This document shows, piece after piece, positions 35,142 through 47,047 of a stretch of 64,000 nt of DNA. Source of the DNA: Hexactinellida sp. DTS-2022 (lineage: Eukaryota > Porifera > Hexactinellida); the NCBI GenBank assembly GCA_028753945.1, contig JAPNXP010000005.1, forward strand, positions 3,472,001 to 3,536,000, in the 5' to 3' direction. The notes under the pieces are model-generated. The model was not told the DNA's origin. It saw only the letters and a program-made list of their open reading frames with translations, and made no database searches. The stretch's first letter is position 1. Every line of letters starts with the position of its first letter. A program made the position numbers and the translations under genes.

Positions 35142-35835
35142 TTATGATGTTCTCAACTGATCATTCAAGTCTTCATTTCGTCTAATTTGTGTCCCAAAGT
35201 CCCTTACTAATTTGGAATATTGGCGTTGTTGATCAATAAATAGAAGCAGTGAATCATTTAAAGAATCCTTTACACGTTTTTTTGAAATTTTCTTAGATTC
35301 AAGCCTTTCAAGATTACAATGTGTTTCATTCAAAAATTGGTCTAAGTGTTTAAAATATATCTCTTTATTATTGTTACTTGTCATAGCAGTATCAAACTTA
35401 TCATAAAGGATATTCAATAACTGTGATTCCTTGTCCAAAAACAGTTGAGTATCGTTGAGAGTATTATATAGTGTGAAATATTGACGAGTTTCAGTTAATG
35501 TCGTTGAAACCTGCTTATGAAGTTCTACAAAACGTCTTTGGTATTGAGCAAGTTCAGCTCTGGTAGGGCTATCGTCCAGTTTTCTTTGAATATTAGCAAT
35601 TTCTCGTGTCTTTTTAGCCAAAAGGTTTCTTGTCCTAGTATACTTTTGTTCATCTAAATTCCTTTGTTCCCGAAATTTAAGAAAATCTAAATGGTGTACA
35701 CCATAACCATCTAGAGTCTGAGATCGCAAAGAATCAATACTTAAGGATATCCGATACAATTCCTCTTGGTTATGACGCTCAAATTGTTTCTCCTGTTTTT
35801 TAAGCTGTTCGTGAATAGATACCAATTCAGTTATC
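35142..35835 (-). CDS. CCDC93: CCDC93, last exon (C-terminal coiled coil)
   Basis: CCDC93 is a subunit of the CCC complex (COMMD proteins, CCDC22, CCDC93), which works with Retriever and the WASH complex to recycle cargo from endosomes. This exon encodes the final 230 residues after a split Arg: LVSIHEQLKKQEKQFE, LEFLKFREQ-like HLDFLKFREQRNLDEQKY, NLLAKKTREIANIQRKL, RAELAQYQRRFVELHKQV and TRQYFTLYNTLND, which match vertebrate CCDC93 (RAELIQYQKRFIELY, TKQFFTLYNTLDD) almost position by position. It is nearly all heptad coiled coil. The acceptor is TTTCATAG before 35835, and the frame ends at a stop at 35142-35144. No disabling change is seen. The preceding exon is at 55419-55933, 19.6 kb away. 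The family identity is from memory of the protein sequence. Confidence 0.93.
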
Positions 35836-36631
35836 CTATGAAAGATATATAATAATAACCTGCCTAGTTCTAACACCCGTGAGGATTAGATTACTAAATT
35901 GTCGGTTCTGGCGAATACCGGATAATAGAGGGTAGGATTAAGAAGGTGATACTTTATTAAACCTAAATTCAGGATAGTTATGGCAAGACAATAAGTTTAT
36001 TGTGTAGTTTCCTAGTTAATAAAATTATCATCATATTTGAACTAATCCGGTATAAAAGAAATTAGTGGGAATTTAAAGATCTAAATTTTTCATAAAAACA
36101 CTTGATTCTAGCTCTAATTAAAAAGCTATTAAGATATTAGTGTAGAAATAGCATATAATTCCAAGGCAAAGGAGTGTAATTGCAGAACAATCCAACGATT
36201 CAAGATAACAAAAACATTAATTGATAAATTTTACAAAGAAAATAAATTATAAATTCGCAAAAAATAATTTAAATGCTAGATTGCCTAAATACAGCAAGAA
36301 TATCAAGAGACCAATCCAATTTATATGATGTTAGTTCCTGACCAATCCAATTTAGTACGAGCACGGTCAATATAATATTTCGGTAATACAAACACTCAGT
36401 CCCCTTATTTTTCAGTACAATAATATTGGTAAATAGAAATTTCAGATAGGTCGAACGTTTTTTGACTTTCCCCTGATGTTCGTACTAACGAAGTTTTACT
36501 GTATGCGATTAAGTATAAGATACATGCCTTAACACTACTTAAATTACCAATTTAAAATAAATATTATGAATAAACAAGTAAATTACTAATGCTAGTATTC
36601 TTACTGAATATTAATAGAAATTACTACTAAT

Positions 36632-36740
36632 CAGGGCCGGCGGAAGCGTTGTGAAGTGGTCAGTCCATGAAATGACCAGCCTAACTAGTGACGTAAGAGT
36701 AGCCAGGGAAAGACTGCCCAGACCGCTTCCGCCGGCCTTG
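36632..36740. mobile_element. hAT miniature, 109 bp
   Basis: Ends CAGGGCCGGCGGAAGC and the complement of CAAGGCCGGCGGAAGC. Flanks CTACTAAT and CTACTAAA agree at 7 of 8. A related partial copy is at about 44640-44720. Confidence 0.85.
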
Positions 36741-36784
36741 CTACTAAACCGAGAATCTCAATTTTTAAATAATATTAGCTTGTA

Positions 36785-38446
36785 AAATGGAGTTGCTTCA
36801 TAAGCAACTCCCCCATTAGCAACTTTACTCTAATAGCAACCAATTTAAAGGTCCCGATCAAAAGCATGGGGAATTCTATATACTAGTCATGTTCCCTTAT
36901 AGCAATTCACTTAATAGCAATATTAATTTATTAGCAACCCATTTTATGGTGCCAAGTGTAGAAATGTTTCCCTATAAGCAACTCGTAGTTGCAAATAGAA
37001 AATCAAAAATCCACCTTTAAGCAACTCAAAGTTACTAAGAGACCAGTGGCGTAGCCAGGGTGGTGTGGATTTTTTATACATCTTAAGTAGTAAGCATTAA
37101 TTCCCAAATCATCACTTGTAATAATTGAAATTACAACATAAAATAACCTTGATTGAAATGAACACTTAAAAATAACATGAGTTAAGGTAATAGCCCCTTC
37201 GATCGGACCAGAAATTAGAAAATCTTCAAAGTAGCTACTTCAATATCTAAGAACTGCACAACGGCATTCCCAATCATCTTCGATACTTGTATACACTATG
37301 TTTGAAATGGAACACATCTTGGATATAATTTTTGCGAACTGTACAAGAACTTTTGGAAAATCCCCTCGACGCTTCTGCAGTAGTTAATTCGCATATCAGG
37401 CTATCACCGGTCCTATTATACTTCGTTCGCAAATTGATTTGCACTTTGTGAATTGCCAAGGATTGTTTGGGATATAGGGGGAGGGGAGGGCAGAAAAGAC
37501 AACCCCGTGAACCACCGAGATGAGCCCATCACCACCGACGCACCACCGCGAGGATCCCATGTACCACCGACGCACCACCTAGATGAGCCCATGCACCACC
37601 GACGCGCCACCACAAGTCTAGAGCTGGCTACGCCACTGTAATTAGACAAACAGCAATTACATTACTCGTACAAATAATAACAATGAATTATAATAAAAAA
37701 TTAGCACGTACACATACGTTTTGTGTCGATATATTTACGGTGGTCATTAGAATTGATAATCTTCCAAATAGGACTTCCTCAATGGATTTATGCACGCTCA
37801 TGATTTCAATACTTAAATGTATTATAATATTAAATATATTCTCATTTCATAATGTTTACTTTCCAAAGTAGGGGTCTGTGTTATATACCTTTCTCGGTCC
37901 ATTGACTCCTTTCACCATTTCCAGGAAACTGCATGCTCTTATCAAACGAGGAGGATTATAATGTGAACACTCAAAGCTCCGATATCCGGACCTCACACAA
38001 CCGACCCCGCCCTCAACCTGGCACCCTTATTAGTGGCCAAACTAAATATGTATTCAATTAACCAATAATGGAGTTTATGGAGAAAATATATAACAGATAC
38101 ATATTATTGATTATCCACGACTCGTTAATAACATCAGTTTTAACTTTTAGATGAATTAGGAAATATGGATCAGACTTTGAAATTGCATGTGACCAGTCAT
38201 TGCATTTCTCAGATCCGGGAAAATTCAGAGTTACGGGCACCCTCCGAACCAAGGTGCCCGTATAAGGGAGGTTGGAGTGTATTCTCATTATCACTTCTGG
38301 TACTTACTATATTAGTTAAGTGAATGAGAATGACGAATAACTACGCAAATCATGTTTTACTCTTTTTAAAGAAAATTCCATATAAACAACTTCTCCTATT
38401 AGTAACTATTTTAGCAACAAAATCCGAGTTGTAAGCAACTCCACTG
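36785..38446. mobile_element. TA-flanked pogo-like element, ~1.66 kb, GAGTTGCTTA ends
   Basis: The left end AAATGGAGTTGCTTCATAAG and the right end (complement of CAGTGGAGTTGCTTACAACT) sit between TA dinucleotides. Repeated TTAGCAAC/AGCAACTC motifs lie near both ends. The left tip has mutated away from CAGTGG. A hAT element (37044-37638) lies within. No transposase survives. Confidence 0.6.
37044..37638. mobile_element. hAT-type element with CAGTGGCGTAGCCAG ends
   Basis: Ends CAGTGGCGTAGCCAGGG and the complement of CAGTGGCGTAGCCAGCTC. The flanks do not give a convincing 8-bp duplication, so one edge may have been altered. CACCACCGACGCACCACC repeats lie at 37515-37610. Confidence 0.65.
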
Positions 38447-38828
38447 TACTTGAAATAAGAAGAATTGTGTAAATATTAAAAACAAAGTATTAAAAGTATT
38501 AAAATAAACCAAATTATAATTTTGCATAGTAATTTTCGAATGTTGACGTTTCAATTATTTATCCCACATTTCTCCAACTATAACCAATTACCTGATTAAT
38601 ACTATACTCATTATATCGACTACAACATACCAAATGGTTTATATATTATATGGTTCATAGTTGTATCCCAACATAAATTCAAGCTCAAGTATATTATTAC
38701 AGGTAACTAGATAGTAGAAGTATGAAAAATAAAGCAATTTCTTAGGAGTTTCTTTGGGGCAGGTAGTAGGAAATTTATGGTTCTTCGTATTATTGTTGTT
38801 AAGTGACAATTGGCTACTGTTGTTAAAA

Positions 38829-39150
38829 TTAAATGTTATAAATTGCTTTTTCCTTCTGTACTAAGGAATCTATACACCCAATAACAAACTCTTCGCACTT
38901 TTCACTAGAGGGAGTTGCTTGAATCTGATTGAAATAATCTTTTACGTGAAGTGGTGAAAACATAACTGTAACCACTTTACAAAGTGTAAACAACGCATTT
39001 AACACGTTATTGGATGACCATTTTAATCCGCCATGATCAAAAGGCCAATCAATGCAAAAGTTAAAATCTTCAATTTCCATAGTCCATAGACATATTTTCA
39101 AGTACTGAACAACAATCCGGGTACAATTCTGAAGCTTTAGACAATTTCCT
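38829..39150 (-). CDS. Exon-like frame of unknown identity
   Basis: A minus-strand frame of about 107 codons can start after an AG near 39160 and runs to a stop at 38829: CTRIVVQYLKICLWTMEIE, FCIDWPFDHGGLKWSS, NVLNALFTLCKVVTVMF, PLHVKDYFNQIQATPSSEK. It has mixed hydrophobic-charged composition like a helical-repeat protein and no low complexity, so it looks like real protein sequence. It lies in the CCDC93 intron on the same strand. I do not recognise it. It could be an exon of a nested gene, perhaps with 41771-42321, or part of an unknown element. Confidence 0.3.
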
Positions 39151-39220
39151 CAATAATAACGATAAAAGCTAGAGGTTGTCTTATGTCTGAATTCAGGAAA
39201 AAACGCGCTCACACATATAA

Positions 39221-40272
39221 CTAGCGCAGTTCGCTTGCTAGGTCGCTACGCGGTTGGTATGTGGTTTACATACTGCTAATATTGATTATACACTAACCAG
39301 CCAAAAGTATTTGAACAATAGGGATTTTAATGCACTCACAATACTCGTCTGGTAACTTATTAACAGCTATCTATACTACTCTGAAATGACTATAAATATC
39401 TTATTATAGAAACACATTACAAAATATTGTGACTTCAAATCAATTTAGCAAATATCCAACAAGTGGCATAAGTGTTTCTGCCACGTGCCACTTGTGGCAT
39501 AAGTGGCACAAATTGAAATGTGGCTGTATCACAGGAGAAAATATTTGGATTGATTTGAAATTATGCACTTAGAGTAATTTAACCATGTGGAATTCAAATC
39601 TGCTAGAAGAATTAATGTATTAACATTGCATCTAAATGATCACGAATTAATTATTTAATTAGCTAATTCAATATTTAATGAGTTTAACGCCTCCATAAAA
39701 AAGTAAATTCGAATTTTTTTTGTTTTAATATACTTTACATACAGTTTCATGTAAATAGCCATTTTGAGGCATCTACTAATGTTATTATGCTGGTATAACC
39801 TCAAATGTCTGAATACAAATTATTGCTGTCCAAATACTTTATGCACGTTAGTGTATAAAGCTTAAATAGGCCTAAATAGTCAAATTAAACAATGTGAAAT
39901 TTTAATGATTACGTCATCATGCGATGATGAGTTAGCATAGTGGTGATCTGGTGTGACCAACGTGTCCGCATCATTATGCACATGTTCCATTTAATTATCA
40001 GATTTGTAACTCTTAGAGGGCGCGAATTATGTGCGATTAAGTGAATTTTCAGGGTTCTCGAAATGTGACAATGACGTCATAACTTGTCGAGGTGTGAGAA
40101 ATTTCGAGTGGAAACCTCAACTTGTTGGCGGGTGCCAAAAGTTACCCCTATATGCCAAAAATCACATTTGGAAACCGTCCAGTTTCTTCAATCAACTCGG
40201 AACATATACAAACAAATATATATATACGTACATATGTACCCCGCGCATAGGTTTGTGTTTTAATAGTATAGA
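39221..40272 (-). mobile_element. Non-autonomous Helitron, second copy, interrupted by a Tc1-like miniature
   Basis: Reverse-oriented copy of the element at 20313-20826. The 5' tip on the minus strand is TCTATACTATTAAAACACAA at 40272, and the 3' tip CTAG is at 39221-39224. The match runs through the whole body except for the insertion at 39289-39855. Base differences between the copies are common but the ends are intact. Confidence 0.9.
39289..39855. mobile_element. Tc1/mariner-type miniature inside the Helitron, ~565 bp
   Basis: Ends CACTAACCAGCCAAAAGTAT and the complement of CACTAACGTGCATAAAGTAT, flanked by TA(TA) on both sides. The uninterrupted Helitron copy has a single TATA at this point, confirming the target site. 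The TIR style (AAAGTATTTG.ACA) is typical of Tc1. Non-coding interior. Confidence 0.92.
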
Positions 40273-40366
40273 TATGTGAAATCAAATTATCAGGATGGCT
40301 GCGATAAATATCATCTTGACAGGTTTCGAAGATGCTGATAAATTCCAAAACGAATCTCTATCTTAC

Positions 40367-40434
40367 GGAATTAATATTTCCTCTTATACGGAATTAATAT
40401 TTCCTCTTATACGGAATTAATATTTCCTCTTATA
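40367..40434. repeat. Three tandem copies of a 23-bp unit
   Basis: Unit TCTTATACGGAATTAATATTTCC repeated three times without visible change. Confidence 0.85.
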
Positions 40435-41526
40435 AAAAATAATTTACTGTTTAAGTGCCCTATAATTTTACAGGGCTTGACAAACAAATACATTTTAGTT
40501 TGACTCTGGAATCTGCTTGTATAATCCAAAATGGTGTTCAATAAGATCAATTTGTTAAATTATGAAACTACATAAGACAATCCAAATTGGCTGGTCAATA
40601 TTATAGAAGTTCAGGCAGTGTAGTACTTGAATAGTGAAAACTAGTGAAGGTTTGAATTGTTAATTTTCCATGAACAGGTAAGCTTTCCCAGACCCTAAAC
40701 AACTAACTAGAGTAGACATTCAATTAAATCTGGGATCAGCATGCATAAGTGGCAAATAATCTTGATCTGTGAGACGAAGTCCCAAGAGTCTCGATTAATC
40801 AATCAATGTCCATATTTTACGTTTTCGCACATACAGTTAATTGAGGGATTCGCTGGGGTTCAACGATTATAACAGTTTAATAAATATTAGTAATAATGTT
40901 TTGGACTGAAATGACTACTGTATTTATCGACATATTGACAATATAAATGTGGTATCAAGATGCCAATTAATTCATTTTTGAGGATGTTTAGATATATCGC
41001 TTGTTTCATCAAATGTAGAGATTATAAAATTCTTGCTGTTCATTTTCTTAGGATTCAGCAGTTTGGTTAATTTCCGCTGCTGATGTTGAATAGTGAGGTC
41101 ATCAAATATGTTATGAAATAACTAACATCTATAATATGCATAAACCGCTTCCATTTATGAACTAACTTGCGGACCTGAAGGAATGTGAAATATAGGAATA
41201 CCACTATGAACATTATAATATCCAGGAGAGTAACAAGGAGCAGAACAAGGCTAGTTAGACATCCAAGAAAGAAGATTAATAAGATGCAAACATCAAAAAA
41301 AGTAAGGAAAGTATGACATAAAGAATTAATATATAATTTTAAATAAATAGTACCAGTGTTTTATAAATTCAAATCCAATTTAGTAAATCTTTCAACGGAT
41401 AGTCAATTGATATTAAATCAAAATTAATATTACGTGTAACATTATGGGTAGATAATAAAATCGCTCTTATCCATGGTAGACTGTAAACTTGCTCTATTAA
41501 GTGGCCTTTATATAGTAAGCCATGTA

Positions 41527-41644
41527 TATCCTTCGACGACTAGGTAAATGAAATTGAAACTGAAAGTAAATCACTTTCAATTGAAACTGAAAGTGAAAAT
41601 GGGATTTTCTATTTATACCTTTTACCCCGTGTGCAACGAAGGGA
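41527..41644. mobile_element. Miniature element with CCTTCG ends, copy 1
   Basis: Ends TATCCTTCGACGACTAGG and the complement of TATCCCTTCGTTGCACACGG enclose GAAACTGAAAGT repeats and GGGATTTTCTATTTATACC. A sister copy is at 43118-43230. Confidence 0.6.
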
Positions 41645-41770
41645 TACTAACTTAAATAATTATATAATATATACGTAGCTCGCTCACAAGCGCCTAAAAT
41701 GCTCAATTTGTATTACGTCTATGGGAGCATCTCTCGATTTTCGCGCGCCTAGCAAAGTTTTCTTTTGAAA

Positions 41771-42321
41771 TTAAGCGCCTGGAGACGCGTCGCGTACGCC
41801 TGGATGAAACCCAGTGTATATATATCTATATATTAATGAAAATATAGTAATTTGGAAATATTCACATAGCATTATAGTCCAGGGCCCAACCATACAATGT
41901 GATTTACCATCAATATCGAATAAATTTAGCAAATCACGCTTTATACGGTCGCTATGTGTATAATTATAGTAAGGATAGCTGAGTGGAGTAGAAAGAGGTT
42001 GATTGAGTAAGGACAAAATTTGAGAACCGGAATTCAACAATAAAAAGACGATATGACTCAATTTGAACAAGTTTTTATGGGGAACAAAAGCGGGGAACAC
42101 TCGGACGTGGTAACTTTGGCGTGCTGCATGACCGATAAAGGCACTCTTTCAATTGCATCAATATCTAAAAATCTTAGTAGTACATCAAAGTAAATGAGTA
42201 CAAATTTTGGTGCTCTTATCAAAAAAACGAAAATCAGTTGAAATTTTAAGGCTATGCGGCTGGGATAATATAGGTTGGGATCACTAATGGAGGTTACTAT
42301 AGCATCTGGCACAAGTGCACA
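41771..42321 (-). CDS. Exon-like frames of unknown identity, shifted once
   Basis: A good acceptor (ACTGTCTTATTTAG) precedes 42321. The frame then reads CALVPDAIVTSISDPNLYY, IFVFLIRAPKFVLIYFDVLL and RFLDIDAIERVPLSVMQHAK. Near 42100 the protein-like reading passes to another frame: LFKLSHIVFLLLNSGSQILSL, DRIKRDLLNLFDIDGKSHC and MVGPWTIMLCEYFQI. Composition suggests a helical-repeat protein. I cannot name it. The shift may be an error, a small intron or decay. It may belong with 38829-39150. Confidence 0.3.
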
Positions 42322-42324
42322 CTA

Positions 42325-43117
42325 AATAAGACAGTATAGTTGAAATCAAAAGGTGATGCACACTTCCCTCCCTGGATCCGCTACTGCTTACCAGATAATA
42401 CCAATTGTTTACAGTTAGTGCAAATTACATAGCTAATCGGCAATTATTTGTTGCATAAATCAAATAGAGTGAATTGTGAGCTTATGCAAAGTTATCTATG
42501 AAACAATAAAAGGTTATTGGTTGTTAACAAAATTTTCGGCAGGCCAAGGAAATCGTTTCAAGGGGCGCATTTGACGGAGGGCCGCCATTTGCCGATCCCT
42601 GCTCTATCAAAATTCCATTCTCGAATTTTATTCTAACCCCATCGGGTGAACCCTTGTTCGACTCCACTCAGCTTCCTGAAACTAGTAGACACATGCGGAC
42701 CCTCTCAAAAGTAATTTGGTGCAATTGTACTGTCTGACATATTTGTTCCGGCAGCAAAATGGTTCCGGCCGGTACCAATTTGTCATAAATTGTTCATTTA
42801 ACAAATTAGTTCCGGGCTAAATTTAGAGTGTTAATCATTTCTATGGGTTTGTCTATTCATAGCAAATTCGTTCCGGCTTAATTTATACCAGTAATTACTT
42901 AGACGGGTTCCTTATGCAACACTTAAGTAACACTTCAAACCAAGTTTACAAAATAGAAGGAAAATACAAATATATTTTTATGTAAATAGGGGTTAGAATC
43001 CCGGGATCGGATATATTTCTGGGATTTGAATCCCGGGAATCATTTCTAAATCCCAGGTTTCAATACTTCATTTGTTAATAGTTTTCATGTTATACGATAT
43101 ATACGTATATACGTATA
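42325..43117. other. Gene-free stretch
   Basis: No gene seen. A lone hAT-type right end (complement of CAGGGATCGGCAAATGG) lies at 42584-42603. TTCCGGC-rich repeats lie at 42745-42890, and AATCCCGGGAT motifs recur at 42999-43060. Confidence 0.45.
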
Positions 43118-43230
43118 TACCCCTTCGTTGCCCCAGGTATGTGAATGTCAAACTGAAACTAAATTCAATTTCAATTGAATTGAAATGGGATTTTCTATGT
43201 GTACCTTTTCCCCAGGCAACGAAGGGTTCA
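43118..43230. mobile_element. Miniature element with CCCTTCGTTGCC ends, copy 2
   Basis: Ends CCCCTTCGTTGCCCCAGG and the complement of CCCTTCGTTGCCTGGGG, with internal AATTTCAATTGAATTGAAAT. Related to 41527-41644. Confidence 0.65.
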
Positions 43231-43354
43231 ATTGACCTAACAACAGTTAGAATATCGAATAAGTATTCAAAATCTCATATGTAAGATCACTCAAGCGCTA
43301 CGCGCTCTCGTTTATTCATCAAAACATTATTAGTTGTTTCAACTTAACAACAAA

Positions 43355-43908
43355 CAGTGGCGGCGCCAGGGGGGGGGGGGGGGGCATGGCCCCCCTTCTT
43401 TTGAGGCTGGCCCCCCTAGAATAACAATGTTTTACACAGTGATGTACTCCGTTACTAAATCTTCCGTTACTCCGTTACCGTTAGTCCGTTACCGTTCCTT
43501 TATTTGTTCCGCTACCGTTACTCCGTTACTTTTGTTAAGTTTACCTGTTTACCTTTGTCAGTAACCTTAATGTAACGGTAACTGATTTAAAATAACGTCG
43601 TAATGGCAATGGAATAAGTTTAGCGTAGTAACGGTTACTGTGTTACGGTAATGTAATGGTAAGAGTAACTGATTAAAGATAACAGTAACTAGTTAAAAGT
43701 AACGGATGTCGTTAACGTTACTCCGCGACGCCCGTTACCGTTACTTTTTTCCGTTACCGTTACTTGTCGACACCCGTTACAGTTACTTTTTCCGTTACCG
43801 TTACCGTTACTACGTTACTAGTAACGGAGACATTACTGGTTGTATAGTGTGGCCCCCCCTGAAATCCCCCCTGCCCCCCCCTACCTGAAAATCCTGGCGC
43901 CGCCTCTG
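43355..43908. mobile_element. hAT element with CAGTGGCGGCGCCAGG ends, 554 bp
   Basis: Perfect 8-bp flanks ACAACAAA (43347-43354 and 43909-43916). Same end family as 14178-15481 and 45836-47947. It carries another hAT miniature inside at 43437-43838. Long G/C runs lie near each end. Confidence 0.92.
43437..43838. mobile_element. hAT miniature of GTTACCGTTAC repeats, copy 1
   Basis: Ends CAGTGATGTACTCCGTTAC and the complement of CAGTAATGTCTCCGTTAC. Flanks GTTTTACA and GTTGTATA agree at 6 of 8. The body is mostly CCGTTACCGTTACT repeats. Sister copy at 57937-58485. Confidence 0.8.
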
Positions 43909-44038
43909 ACAACAAACCTGCCAGAAAACAAGTTCTATTCAGCAAATGTAATAACCAGTTTATTTGTCGAAGGCTAGTCTTTAGGTGAAGTATAATACTT
44001 GACAATTTTTTCCTATTTACAACAAGAGAATGCTTTTA

Positions 44039-44190
44039 TAGAGCTGAGCTTTGTAGAGTTCAGATATTTTCCCATACTAAAACCCCAGGCTTACATTCTA
44101 AAGGTCAATTTCAAAGCTTGGGGAAAACTGACCTTTCTCAGTGCCTGAATACACATACTGAAAACTGAACTCTACTAGAGCTGAGCTCTA
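44039..44190. mobile_element. TA-flanked miniature with TAGAGCTGAGCT ends, 152 bp
   Basis: Ends TAGAGCTGAGCTTTGTAGAG and the complement of TAGAGCTCAGCTCTAGTAGAG, flanked by TA. Non-coding. Confidence 0.75.
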
Positions 44191-44370
44191 TATAAGTAAT
44201 TTCTTACCACAAAGTGTCAAAGACAACAATAAATATGATTTCAGAAATATTCCGATTCTAAATTGGAAATAATCATCCTTGTTTACCTTATATACCCGTT
44301 GGAAGCTGGCCTCTATGTGCATTTCGAATTTATCAACTTTTTGCTTATTTTTTAACAGCAACAATAAATA

Positions 44371-44527
44371 CAGGTGAACTCCAGTTATAACGAACTCGGA
44401 TATAACGAAATACCCGCTTATTAACGGAGCACTAAATGCATTAATTATTTTCCGCTTATAACGAATATCCGGATATAACGAAGGAATTTACAGGTCACGA
44501 GCACATCGTTATAACGAGAGTTTACTG
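44371..44527. mobile_element. pogo-like miniature with TTATAACGA repeats, copy 1
   Basis: Ends CAGGTGAACTCCAGTTATAA and the complement of CAGTAAACTCTCGTTATAA, between TA dinucleotides. Related copies or fragments are at 51134-51400, 52665-52720 and 56330-56475. Confidence 0.85.
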
Positions 44528-44724
44528 TATTCATATTAGAAATTTGTAAATGCGGTATTCGTTTTCATACTTACTGTTTAAGAACAAAGGTAGTATAATA
44601 AAGACGACAATGTTTAACATTAATCCAGTAAATAATATACAGAGGGCCTGCAGAAGCGGTCAGGCCAATAGTTCAACCACTCTTACGTCACTAGTAAGGC
44701 CGGTCATGTCATGGCCTGACCACC

Positions 44725-44810
44725 AGGGGCGGCGCCAGGAATCGAAGAACGGGGGGGCTGGGAATGCCGAAACTCTTTTTCGACGGGGCCAAGCGCACGC
44801 TTCAAATTAA
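44725..44810. repeat. Left end of a hAT element, right end missing
   Basis: CAGGGGCGGCGCCAGGAATC matches the CAGWGGCGGCGCCAGG family, but no paired end is found before the gypsy fossil starts at 44925. Confidence 0.55.
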
Positions 44811-46047
44811 CTTTTAATTATTTCGAGTAATAAGAATGCACGTACAATAGCCAGAAAGACAACAAACTTTAAAACATAAGCTATCGTACTCAAATTACAA
44901 CTTTTTTTGTCCAATTTAAATTAATGGATTATGGTGAACTAAACAAGACGATAAAAGATGCCTACCCTTTGCCAAGTGTAGATGACGTTCAGCCGTACGT
45001 AAATGTGCGCGAGTATTTTCCACTTTGGATCTCCATACTGAGTACTGGAAATTAGCAATAAATTCAGAGGACAGATATAAAATTCCATTTACTCCTTAGC
45101 ATGGAATCATTGGAATGGGCATATTTGAATTTTGTCGCATGCCATTTGGGATGTGTAATGGTCCCAGTTCGTTTTCGAGAGTAATGGAATCAGTTATCCG
45201 AAACATGAAGAATGACTTTTATCGACTTTTTATAGACGTTTTTATCGAAGATATATTAATTTTTTCAGATAACATGAATAGCCATATTACTCATAAAGGT
45301 CATTGAAAAAGGTGGTGAGTAAATTGGACAGTCGTCTGTTTTACGCGATTAATCGATTAAAAATACACCGATTACGTATCCTGTTCTTACATAAGTTATC
45401 CCTCACTTAGCCAATAGTTGTTATTATGTACTGATGCAAGCGATTGTGGATTGGGTGTTGTTTTAGAAAATTATGGGAGTCTTGCATCATACGCGAGTCG
45501 CACACATAATGGGAATGAAAAATTATAGCACTATCGAAAAAGAGTGCTGGTATGGCATCATTGGCATGGTATTCAGATGAAAGCAGTTTCGTGACAATAT
45601 TTTGGAACAGCATTTCAAGATTATTACAGACCAAAACCATTAAAATGATTATCAGTTCAAAAGATGGAGGGAAAGCTGTGTAGCTTTCCCTCCAGCCTTA
45701 GGATTACAAGAATTTGATTTATTAATCAATATGGTGCGGGAACGATGAAAACGAATGCAAATGCTCTTTCCAGTATGCTTATAGAAGATGAACAAAGTTG
45801 TTTAGCACTCTGTGACAATATTGACATGAATGTTGCATGCGCGGCGCCAGGATTTTCGAACTGGGGGGGCACAGGGGGGGCAACCAATTTTTCAGGGGGG
45901 CAGCATTTCCATCTATCAGAATTTATCTTAAAACAATGGAGTTACGATGAACTTGTCATACTTTCAAACTATCCAGGGATTTTGGACTACATAGAAATTC
46001 AAGTGATTTTTTTGAAATCACTTACTAGATATGCATTGTATTACAAA

Positions 46048-46716
46048 CATGGTTGCCAATCCAATCCAATCCAATCGACAATCCAATCCAATCGAGCCAT
46101 TTTTTGACAATCGGCAATCCAAATTTCGCCAATTGATTATTCGGATAACAATCCAATCGAAATCGACAATCCAAAATATCATCGATTGTTTTTTCGATTT
46201 TTCGATTTTTTTGGATTGTTTCAATTGTTTTTGTTTAGCGTTATTACTTAGTGAAACACTATGTATACTATAGTTTATGGTCAAAAAGAAACATTCGATA
46301 AAAATCAATAAAAATTCTTCAATTGCAATCCAATCGATAACAATGGAAGGAATCCAATCGACAATCCAATCGATGAAAAATGCAGCAATCAATCGACAAT
46401 CCAATTGGTAAAATCGAAGCAATCCAATTGACAATCCAATCGATGAAAAATGCAGCAATCCAATCGACAACACAATCGATAAAAATCGAAGCAATCCAAT
46501 CGACAATCCAATCGATGAAAAATGCAGCAATCAATCGACAATTCAATTGGTAAATCGAAGCAATCCAATTGACAATCCAATCGATGAAAAATGCAGGAAT
46601 CCAATCGACAACACAATCGATAAAAATCGAAGCAATCCAATCGACAATCCAATCGATGAAAAATGCAGCAATCGGCAATCGATAATCTTCTCGATTGGAT
46701 TGGATTGGCAACCCTG
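46048..46716. mobile_element. hAT miniature of AATCCAATCGACAATCC repeats, 669 bp
   Basis: Ends CATGGTTGCCAATCCAATCC and the complement of CAGGGTTGCCAATCCAATCC. Perfect flanks ATTACAAA (46040-46047 and 46717-46724). Between 46320 and 46690 a ~63-bp unit containing ATCGATGAAAAATGCAGCAA is tandemly repeated. Long repetitive frames in this region (IDWIVDWIASIF) are by-products of the repeat. Confidence 0.92.
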
Positions 46717-47047
46717 ATTACAAATGATGTTATTTTTGAAGAAAATATTATCACAAATACTGTTAATAAATTTTTATTAGCTACTTTTGGGTGCGGCGAT
46801 GCTACTATACGAAATATACAATAATAATACTATGTATGTTTTTTGATGAAAATTGAGCGAGCGTAGCGAGCGAGCTAAAATTTTCAGACAATAGAGCAGT
46901 GGTTCCCAACCTTTTCCAAAAATTTCACGATATTACCCCCCTAACCTCTATTTTTGCTGTAATTCCCCCCAGCACTACAATGTAGAATTTTGGTATTGAA
47001 ATAACTGAAAAACTAACTGAAATATAAATAATACTGTCAATGAGAAC

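Noticed and set aside
46018-46754. Long minus-strand frames reading IDWIVDWIASIF-like repeats
   Set aside because: They are by-products of the AATCCAATCGACAATCC tandem repeat inside a hAT miniature and overlap each other in several frames.
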